Shown: one piece after another, positions 57,801 through 64,000 of the stretch | Position numbering within the stretch: position 1 is the first letter of the stretch | How the letters are laid out: each line of letters starts with the position of its first letter | Source of the DNA: Posidonia oceanica | Taxonomy: Eukaryota; Streptophyta; Magnoliopsida; Alismatales; Posidoniaceae | Length of the DNA: 64,000 nucleotides | Direction of reading: 5' to 3' | NCBI GenBank assembly: GCA_037176725.1 | Contig: JAZBRS010000026.1 | Location: forward strand, 98,005,501-98,069,500 | The notes under the pieces: model-generated | The model's input: only the letters and a program-made list of their open reading frames with translations | What the model was told of the DNA's origin: nothing | Databases searched by the model: none | Made by a program: the position numbers and the translations under genes

Positions 57801-58748
57801 CGGTTCGTGCGTAAATGCCACAACTATCAGGTCCATGGTAATTTTATCAAGGCCCCTCCTCATCAGCTGCATAACATGTCCTCGCCGTGGCCTTTCTCCA
57901 CCTGGGGGATCGACGTCATTGGCGCAATACACCCTGCTGCTTCAAACGGCCATCGCTTCATCATGGTAGCGATAGACTACTTCACTAAATGGGTGGAAGC
58001 AGCCTCTTACAGAACAATCACCGCGGTGACAACAGAAAAGTTCATCAGGCACAACATCGTTGCCCGGTATGGGGTCCCTCACTCCATCATCTCTGATAAT
58101 GGCACGAACTTCATCGCCAAGAGAACTGAGGAGTTCCTACAGAATTTCAGAATCAAGCATCACCGCTCCTCACCATATCGGCCTCAGATGAATGGAGCAG
58201 TGGAGTCTGCTAACAAGAATATCATCAAAATCATGAAGAAGATGGCGGAAACCCACAAGGACTGGCACGATCAGCTCCCGTACGCACTCTGGGCGTACAA
58301 GACATCAATCCAGACCTCAATAGGAGCCACCCCGTACTCGCTGGTGTACGGCATGGAAGCAGTATTACCCGTCGAGGTGGAGGTCCCCTCGCTACGGATC
58401 TTACGAGAAGCTGAGTTGGAAGAGGCAGAATGGGTCGAAGACCGCTGCGTCCAACTAAATCTGATTAATGAGCACACACTACAAGCCATGCATAACGCTC
58501 ACTGTTACCAGAAGCGAATGGCTAGAGCATTCCTGAAGAAAGTCCGGCCCAGAAGCTTCCAGCCCGAGGATCTCGTTCTGCGCGCCATTCATCTACCCGA
58601 CAGTCGAGGCAAATTCCGACCTAACTGGCGCAGTCCCTTTGTAGTCAAACAGATCTTCTCAGGCGGCGCAGTAACTCTTGAGGACATGGACCAGGTCGAG
58701 CAGTCCGAGCCGGTCAACATGTGCTACCTCAAGAAGTACTACCAGTAG
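54831..58748 (+). CDS. RT - RNase H - archaeal-type RNase H - integrase polyprotein of the giant element
   Basis: An open frame of 1,305 codons. Reverse transcriptase: VPVPKKDGRIRICIDYRDLN, then SFMDGFSGYNQIRM and catalytic YVDD at residue 431. The first RNase H lies at about 570-690. A second, archaeal-type RNase H starts near residue 733 (LYFDGAVNKKGRG with Asp 737, NNEAEYEA, HGDAMLV, NAYADALA), diagnostic of the Tat clade. Integrase has an HHCC zinc region from about 958 (HAGTCGLHMNG). Its DD35E core is Asp 1028, Asp 1089 (ISDNGTNF) and Glu 1125 (NGAVESANK). The last zinc ligand is missing: KCHNYQ where KCxxCQ is expected (codon TAT 57,825-57,827), which should weaken integrase. It copies element RNA to DNA and inserts it. 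Confidence 0.95.
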   Translation: MALEGNSGVPDSSRPDELITIQPEGGSSWLVQHMPHSGRIASGSIQVSRQSDMPSTSMLADSEEETPADHAAAVTGQKAESVTELSEVSVAKLSAVSVTEPARPSAVSVEHAAMSLAVGRTEEAIKVEVAHRRYRNTRVGVTILRRHQGQEAELLHSFDVTNPTFEKEILSELVAYGEEDNTGEDENDDPSPEFRPYDDDPEGPNLHVEEETEVINLDTAEETREVRISALLSPQVRIKFIAFLKEYVDVFAWTYEDMVGLDVEIVVHNLPLKPDAKPVKQKLRRWRPQWLLMIKEEIMKQLDVNFLKVVLYPEWLANIVPVPKKDGRIRICIDYRDLNKASPKDDFPLPHIDVLVDNTAGHKMLSFMDGFSGYNQIRMAEEDMEKTSFITPWGVFCYQVMPFGLKNAGATYQRAMTALFHDLMHQEVEVYVDDMIAKTKEPEDHLACLKKLFDRLRKYKLRLNPSKCVFGVSSGKLLGYIVSQRGIEVDPMKAKAIVEMPPPRTEKEVRGLLGRLQYISRFIAQFTPICEPIFKLLRKNAQIDWNGECQAAFDKIKQLLVKPPVLVPPTPGRPLLLYLSTTQHSMGAVLGQHDESGRKERAIYYLSKKFNECEARYSTMEKTYLSLVWAAQKLRHYMMAYPVQLLCRHDPIKFLFQKPALVGRRVKWQVLLSQYDITFVTQRSMKGQAMADHLADFPLPEYQPLQTQFPDEDILFAMEDSEEKNPEEQEHWRLYFDGAVNKKGRGIGVVLTTPQGQMIPFARKLTFACTNNEAEYEACILGLKVALEHKAQKLHVHGDAMLVISQVNGDWKTKDPKLVPYHECLLGLIEEFESIDFTYMNRAKNAYADALATLASWLNIPENSKVDVSVTCIEEPAHCMNIEEADSATEQPWYHDIKAFLESGSLPPGTTAEDKRTLARLASKYVLGAGQLYRRSYNQMLLRCLDKPEADTLMLQVHAGTCGLHMNGVLLAKKIMLQGYFWQTMETDCCRFVRKCHNYQVHGNFIKAPPHQLHNMSSPWPFSTWGIDVIGAIHPAASNGHRFIMVAIDYFTKWVEAASYRTITAVTTEKFIRHNIVARYGVPHSIISDNGTNFIAKRTEEFLQNFRIKHHRSSPYRPQMNGAVESANKNIIKIMKKMAETHKDWHDQLPYALWAYKTSIQTSIGATPYSLVYGMEAVLPVEVEVPSLRILREAELEEAEWVEDRCVQLNLINEHTLQAMHNAHCYQKRMARAFLKKVRPRSFQPEDLVLRAIHLPDSRGKFRPNWRSPFVVKQIFSGGAVTLEDMDQVEQSEPVNMCYLKKYYQ

Positions 58749-59998
58749 CTGGGAGTAGCCATTGCGGATCCTTCCTCTCACTTGTCATATCTTCACCACT
58801 TGCATGACTTTGTATCTCTTTTCGCTCTATCTCCTCCCCACTTCAACTCATCCCATTTCTTACATTTCCTGACATTGCAGCACTCCTGTGCATCCCTGCT
58901 CATCCCGTTCACATTCCTCATCAAATCATGCATTGCATAGTTGCCCGGTGATGAAAACCGGAGGTGCTTGCCTGCTGCGAGAGGAGTCTCCCGACTTCAC
59001 CTGATACTACTTAGACGTCTTGACTAGTGAGGGAGCCACTACTCAATGAGAGCGGGCAAAATGCCCAAACCCCTAAGGACTTACACTCCTAGAAGAGTGC
59101 TAGGTGTTAGCCAGGAAGCAATACACATTTCAGCTTAGATATGCAAAAAAAGAGAGAAAGAGAGAGCCAAAAGTCGATACCTGAAAAAACCCTAACACCC
59201 ATTTCCCCTAGGGAAGGGACAGCGGAGACCTGCAAGCCAAAAGAGCAAGAAAAAAGAATGAAAAAGAAAAAAAGAAAAAAACAAAAAAGGCCAAGGAAAA
59301 AAAGGAATGATGGAAAAGGAAAGGGAGGGAGACAAAGGCCCCATTCCCGCAAAAAAAAAAAGCAAAAAAAAGAAAAAGAAAAAAAAAGAAAATAAAGGCA
59401 AGCAGGGTAACCCCGCACCTCTCACCTACCCCAGAAAAGAGTCAAGGCCCGGATCAGGTCCTCCTCGCTTCCAAAATGGAAATAAGGAGAGCCCTGCACA
59501 CCGACATGAAAAGAGAAGGAAGAGGCAGGAGCAAGCGTAAGTCCTTGAGAGTTTGGCATGGAGCCCGTCTACTCTACACCACCACCAAACATCACCAACA
59601 CCCTTTCCTAGAGTGCCACCAACATATCAGGAGTCCAAGTAGAGTCCGGTGAGTTAGGGACCGCTCCTTTCTTATGCAGTAGACACCAAAGCACCCTGAT
59701 ACTGAGGGCAAACTACACCAATCACACATGCATCTGCATTTTCCAGTCATCTCCACTCCTTCTGATCATTCTGCTCTGCAAAAGCTTACTCCAGCGCTGA
59801 GACAGTACTTCTACTCAGCACGCGTTGGCACCGTCAGGCTGCAACAACCCGGGACTCCCGCCAATCCCCGCCGCATCGACAAAATTTCTTTGCTTACATA
59901 TGTTCAATTGCCATAGTCTGAATTTTTACTGTTTAAATGTGTTGGACTGTCTCTACCAGTTTCAGAATCTGCTTTCCGAATAATAGTCTTGTGTCTAT
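58749..59998 (+). other. Spacer between pol and the extra ORF
   Basis: Contains a purine-rich, A-rich tract (about 59,140-59,410) that gives Lys-rich spurious frames, and GC-richer stretches without motifs. There is no clear promoter or splice site for the downstream ORF. Confidence 0.5.
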
Positions 59999-61285
59999 AT
60001 GAGATCTGATAATCCACAGTCTTGGCAACAGGTATCTGAAGATTTTGTGACAGCCGTCCACCTACATTCTGCAATCTGCGCAATGGGTTTCCCCACTCTG
60101 GTGACCCCGACACACTGTTCTGAGATTCTGCGAGAATGGATCGGCAAGCTTACCAAAGATGACTGTGAGAAGCTGCGCCTGTGGGGCATTCCGACCAAAC
60201 TGCTAAAGGCTGCTGATGTAGAAGTAAGCCGCCACCTCCTGTGTGCTGCTGCGCGATTCTGGAAACCAGCACACCACGTCTTCCGTTTCGGTAGAACTGA
60301 ACTGACACCTACACTGGAAGAAGTGCGCCGGATTTGTGGCTTTTCCAATATCCTGGGGCCGCCCATCTTCATGAGGCGTGACGGATACATCGCAGTCCTA
60401 AAACAGCTGACCGGCCTCTCTACCCGAAGTTGCCAGCAGAAACTGATTTGCACCGGTGGACCCATGCCTCTGCTTCGCCTAGCGTATTTTGATGATATTG
60501 TGGAAAAGCGCGCCGAACTCGGAGACGAGCTGTGGCTCCGAGGGTTTGTCACCCGTTTCCTAGGCGAACTGGTCTTTACTCATGGCAAGACGACGGTGGC
60601 CGTCGAAATCGCTGAAATAGCACTCGCTGTGGTGACTCGCCAGATAGACCTGGCACCAGTTGTTCTGGCAAAGACATACCGCGGACTGGACCGCATCTCG
60701 CATCGCTGCCGCCACTTCCATGGTTGCGGAGCACTCATTCAGGTCTGGCTAGCCGCACACACTGAGATAGACCTTCTGCGTCCCCAAGTACATGCTTTCG
60801 AGGCCTACTGCAACAGCGGCCATGCCAAGGCGGTCAAGAGTGTCAAGGAAGAACACGAAAGGCTATCAGGACTGATAGATGACACAGTAACCTGGCGCAT
60901 CATTCCTTCTGCGGCCGAACCATTCACTGTCTTCTTCAATGCGCGCGACATGTGGTTGGTTGTGCTACCGGGATTCACTGCGGGTGTGGAATACCACCCT
61001 ATCAGAGTCATGCGCCAGTTCGGCTTCCAGCAAGACGCCTATGTCGACAGCACAGCACCTAGGCTCCTTCAAGAATATCCCCTCAGTGCAATTGCCCCGA
61101 CGAAGGAGCTGGCCAACCTAACGCAGCATGGGGTGCGATCAACAGACATCGTGGCTATAAGAGGCGTGGGGTGCACTCCTGAGTACGTCACCGAGGTGCA
61201 GGACCTCTGGCCCATCAATGAGATCCCGCCAAGCGGTCCCTTGTTCCCTGACTCTGGAAAATCAAAGAAGGCCCGAATCAGCTAG
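59999..61285 (+). CDS. Post-pol ORF, plant mobile domain/DUF7745-like protein (428 aa)
   Basis: Intact sense-strand frame MRSDNPQSWQQ... to TAG. It reads LRLWGIPTKLLKAADVEVS, then FWKPAHHVFRFGRTELTPTL with EEVRRICGF, LVFTHGKTTVAVEIAEIALAV, and HGCGALIQVWLAAH. The FW-P-HHVF-F-ELTPTLEE pattern followed by an I-Q-W-L-H helix is what I recall for plant mobile domain/DUF7745 proteins. These occur in plant transposons and in host genes such as the MAIN family, with roles in silencing or genome stability. No catalytic residues are known to me. The ORF is open although gag-pol is broken. A product might need splicing or an internal start. Retention of a 428-codon frame in a damaged element could reflect youth alone. 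Confidence 0.75.
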   Translation: MRSDNPQSWQQVSEDFVTAVHLHSAICAMGFPTLVTPTHCSEILREWIGKLTKDDCEKLRLWGIPTKLLKAADVEVSRHLLCAAARFWKPAHHVFRFGRTELTPTLEEVRRICGFSNILGPPIFMRRDGYIAVLKQLTGLSTRSCQQKLICTGGPMPLLRLAYFDDIVEKRAELGDELWLRGFVTRFLGELVFTHGKTTVAVEIAEIALAVVTRQIDLAPVVLAKTYRGLDRISHRCRHFHGCGALIQVWLAAHTEIDLLRPQVHAFEAYCNSGHAKAVKSVKEEHERLSGLIDDTVTWRIIPSAAEPFTVFFNARDMWLVVLPGFTAGVEYHPIRVMRQFGFQQDAYVDSTAPRLLQEYPLSAIAPTKELANLTQHGVRSTDIVAIRGVGCTPEYVTEVQDLWPINEIPPSGPLFPDSGKSKKARIS

Positions 61286-61746
61286 GGCCATCATGCAGCT
61301 GTCACTCTGTCTTCCTTTCAAGTTGTGCTGTACTTTTTGGCCTGCCACAGGCATGTAACCAACAGTTCTATCAATGCAAAAGCGTTTTGTGCTGGCTGTT
61401 CACATTTCAAAGCTGATTAATGCATTCCATGCTCCCCGCCGCTCACATCCGGAGGCCCCTGGCCCGACTTGTTGCCCGCGTGACGAATGTCCTCAGCAAA
61501 CGACCCAGGCTCCAGGATCTCTGCGGACCCGCGTCGTCAAATCCTGCTACCGGACATCCCCATCTGAGTCTTCATCGGGCTGGTACCCCAAACTACTCGT
61601 CTGACAGACACGTCAGTTTTGTCCATCCTTCGCCTTTCGATGCCAGGGACGTTTCGACCAACCCCTGGTATCATCCTGATACCAGGGGCATCTTTTCCGA
61701 TGCCCCGCGGTATCTCATCCATGTCACCACCCTCCTCTTTGCTGGC
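61286..61746 (+). other. Start of the 3' UTR, no gene
   Basis: Single-copy-looking sequence with a short near-repeat (accaggggcatcttttccgatgcc after a related gatgccagggac near 61,640-61,700). Confidence 0.45.
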
Positions 61747-63330
61747 CGATAAGTCCTATATCTTATCAACTTTTTTCAATCAATCAATCTCATCATTATC
61801 TCATCCCCTCCCTGCCGGCCGATAAGTCCGATATCTTATCACCTTTTTATCAGTCAATCTCATCATTACCTCATCTCCCTTCTTTAGCAATAGCTCTCAT
61901 CATTACCTCATCTCCCTTCTTTAGCAATAGCTCTCCTCATTACCTCATCTCCCTTCTTTAGCAATAGCTCTCATCAATATCTCATCCCCTCTTATCAAGC
62001 AATCAATCTCTCAAGCAATCAATCACTTAGCAATCAATCTCTCAAGCAATCAATCACTCAGCAATCAATCACTCATCAATCAATCATTCAACAATCAAGC
62101 ACTCTCAGGCTGATATCCTAAACTATCTGCTCTTAGGCTGATATCCTAAACTATCTGCTCTCAGGCTGATATCCTAAACTATCTGCTCAGGCTGATATCC
62201 TAAACTATCTGCTCTCAGGCTGATATCCTAAACTATCTGCTCAGGCTGATATCCTAAACTATCTGCTCTCAGGCTGATATCCTAAACTATCTGCTCAGGC
62301 TGATATCCTAAACTATCTGCTCTCAGGCTGATATCCTAAACTATCTGCTCAGGCTGATAACCTAAACTATCATCTCGGCCGATCCATGGTTGGCCCGCAG
62401 TTGTGTTATACGACTGACATCCAGTAACTGTCACTCGTAATTGCCCTTTCCAGTTGATAGGACTGTAAACTATCGCTAGACTGATAACCTAAACTATCCC
62501 TAGGCTGATAACCTAAACTATCACTGGCAATTACGTTGTACGGCTGATATCCAGTAACTATCCCTTGCAATTGTTCTTTCCGGTTGATAGGACCGTAAAC
62601 TATCATTCCCTGGCTGATGATCCAAAACTCATCCTAGGCTGATAACCTAAACTATCCCTAGGCTGATAACCTAAACTATCACTCGCAATTGCATTATACG
62701 GCCGATATCCAGTAACTATCACTCGCAAACCCCCTTTTCCAGTTGATAGGACTGTAAACTATCGTTCCAGTTGATAGGACTGTAAACTATCATTCTCTGG
62801 CTGATGATCCAAAACTCATCCTGGGCTGATATCCAAAACTATCACGGGTTTGCGTTATACGGCTGATATCCAGTAACTATCCCTCATAATTGCTCTTTCC
62901 GGTTGATAGGACCGTAAACTATCGCTAGGCTGATAACCTAAACTATCGCTAGGCTGATAACCTAAACTATCACCCACAATTATGTTATACGGCTGATATC
63001 CAGTAACTATCCCTCATGGTTTGCCCTTTCCAGTTGATAGGACTGTAAACTATCGTTCCAGTTGATAGGACTGTAAACTATCATTCTCTGGCTGATGATC
63101 CAAAACTATCACTTGCAACCATGTTATACGGCTGATATCCAGTAACTATCACTCACAACTGCCCCTTCCAGTTGATAGGACTGTAAACTATCGTTCCAGT
63201 TGATAGGACTGTAAACTATCGTTCCAGTTGATAGGACTGTAAACTATCGTTCCGGTTGATAGGACCGTAAACTATCGCCCTCGGCTGATGATCCGAAACT
63301 CATCCGATCGATGAGTCCGACAACTTATCA
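61747..63330 (+). repeat. 3' UTR array of about 41 short inverted repeats (GATA-N-TATC hairpins)
   Basis: Units of 26-28 bp or more, each with a 4-6-bp arm, a loop of about 8-10 nt and the complementary arm. Examples: gatatcctaaactatc (62,110-62,360, alternating 26- and 28-bp spacing), gataggactgtaaactatc, gataacctaaactatc, gatatccagtaactatc, gatgatccaaaactcatc and gataagtccgatatcttatc. The repeat families at 61,858-62,100 interrupt the array after its first two units. Repeat-rich 3' UTRs are known in Tat-lineage elements. Confidence 0.85.
61858..62100. repeat. 3' UTR tandem repeats, families 1 and 2
   Basis: Family 1 (about 61,858-61,990): ctcatcattacctcatctcc then cttctttagcaatagct, repeated about three times. 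Family 2 (about 61,995-62,100): agcaatcaatctctca and agcaatcaatcactca alternating. Confidence 0.8.
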
Positions 63331-63773
63331 CCTCCTCCGCGCAACTTCGTCCCAAAGGATGGAGTCCCGCATCCTTCCGCGTCTGGGAAAGGGTCCATCT
63401 CTCCCGTCACACTTTTGTGAGCATTGGCCATTCTTCTTTCTGTAGCAGGTCTGGACTTCCGACCAAGCTCCGCGGCGCGCTGCAACGCCCCTCTTCAGCG
63501 TCATCGGCATCACCAGCGTCATCCACGTCGTTTCGGCCTCCCTTCGGTACTAACTCTAGCACTAACTTTTGCATTGCATCCGCATTAGCATGCATCGCAT
63601 ACATGGCATTTCATCCATCTGCACCTGCACATTGCACTGCGGCAACGATCTACGACGTTTGGCGCATCCGCCGAATGAGTGGCTCACGCTGATAGCAACC
63701 CTCTGCTCTCGCCAGTCAAATGGGGTGTCCCGTCAACCCTGAGCAGCGGCCTCGCTTCGCTCAGCCTCGCTCA
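63331..63773 (+). other. 3' UTR between the hairpin array and polypurine tract
   Basis: About 440 bp of mixed composition. A 91-codon frame (63,417-63,692) has no motif. Confidence 0.5.
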
Positions 63774-63785
63774 GGGAGGGGCATC
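63774..63785 (+). other. Polypurine tract of the giant element
   Basis: AGGGAGGGGCATC region directly before the TG of the 3' LTR. The purine run is AGGGAGGGG. Confidence 0.75.
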
Positions 63786-64000
63786 TGTAGACACCCCATT
63801 TTGACAGGCCGGATCGATTGGAACCTTCTGGTGGCTGCTGAACCCGAATCTAGACCCAAACCTACACCTTTCTCTTCCCCTTTTCCCTCAAAACAAGCCC
63901 AAACTCAACCTAGGATTACCCCCCTTTCCCGAACCCGAAAACTAACCAAAATTCATAGGAAAACTCACCCCTGATGACTTAGCAAACCCACCAAGAAGCC
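63786..64000 (+). repeat. 3' LTR of the giant element, first 215 bp
   Basis: TGTAGACACCCCATTTTGAC onward, aligned without gaps to 41,973-42,187. It has three substitutions and is cut by the window end. Confidence 0.97.

Larger units (their letters stand above)
41973..64000 (+). mobile_element. Giant Tat/Ogre-like Ty3/gypsy retrotransposon (3' end beyond the window)
   Basis: Order: 5' LTR (41,973-48,662), tRNA-Arg-like primer-binding site, leader, single-frame gag-pro-RT-RH-aRH-INT, extra ORF, repetitive 3' UTR, polypurine tract, and the start of the 3' LTR at 63,786. Internal length is 15,123 bp. If the 3' LTR is full length, the whole element is about 28.5 kb. Very long LTRs, a DNGS protease, a G-patch-like segment, a second RNase H between RNase H and integrase, and a repeat-rich 3' UTR are Tat-clade (Ogre/Retand) traits. 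In 215 aligned bases the two LTR starts differ at three sites, all A in the 5' copy and G in the 3' copy, so the insertion is young. Confidence 0.93.

Noticed and set aside
59107..59425. Lys-rich or Phe-rich small ORFs
   Set aside because: Derived from a poly-purine/A-rich tract downstream of pol; low complexity.
62100..63300. CRISPR-like regular repeats
   Set aside because: Spacing units are themselves repetitive, the context is a retrotransposon 3' UTR in a plant genome, and no cas genes are present.
1..64000. tRNA or rRNA genes
   Set aside because: No cloverleaf-like or rRNA sequence recognised. The TGGTATCAGAGC and TGGCGACTCCGCTGGGGA matches are retroelement primer-binding sites.

Overview
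This window is nuclear DNA of a flowering plant. The evidence is a five-exon cinnamoyl-CoA-reductase-type gene with plant splice sites, a FAR1-type Mutator transposase, a Ulp1-bearing Mutator-like element (MULE), DUF4283-type retroposon coding, and very large Ty3/gypsy elements with plant primer-binding sites. I cannot name the species. Only one ordinary host gene is well supported; almost everything after about 14 kb is transposable-element sequence, much of it nested.

Layout. 1-2.4 kb: an antisense DUF4283 reading frame with a nonsense codon, then an AAACCCTAA-rich tandem repeat split by a short poly(A) retroposon with a 12-bp target duplication. 3.59-5.18 kb (minus strand): the cinnamoyl-CoA reductase-like gene, readable across all five exons but apparently missing about 11 residues of a conserved helix. 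5.2-14.1 kb: AT-rich intergenic DNA with a retroposon 3' end, a (CT)n tract, F-box gene fragments and several local tandem repeats.

14.1-38.2 kb: a decayed MULE complex. A FAR1/MuDR-like transposase pseudogene lies on the plus strand. A multi-exon PMD/DUF1985-like plus Ulp1-protease pseudogene lies convergently on the minus strand. Between them are duplicated blocks, including two copies of captured trehalose-6-phosphate phosphatase exons. Inserted into this complex (18,518-27,357, target duplication aatgg) is a LARD-like retrotransposon with about 3-kb LTRs, a Met-tRNA-type primer-binding site, a polypurine tract and no recognisable gag-pol.

38.2-64 kb: an inverted LTR fragment of the LARD family, cut by a partial Tat/Ogre-type LTR that carries dispersed GCGTCCAACGTTGGACGC palindromes. 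That partial LTR is in turn interrupted by a giant, young Tat/Ogre-like element (41,973 to beyond the window end). The giant has a 6.69-kb 5' LTR containing a 30-bp/90-bp repeat array, and a tRNA-Arg-like primer-binding site. Its gag, protease, reverse transcriptase, double RNase H and integrase lie in a single reading frame broken by four stop codons. A separate intact post-pol ORF resembles plant mobile domain/DUF7745 proteins. Its 1.6-kb 3' UTR consists of tandem short hairpins whose stems appear to covary, followed by the polypurine tract and the first 215 bp of the 3' LTR. The most notable signals are this hairpin array, the post-pol ORF, the presence of PMD-like genes in two unrelated element classes, and the LARD.
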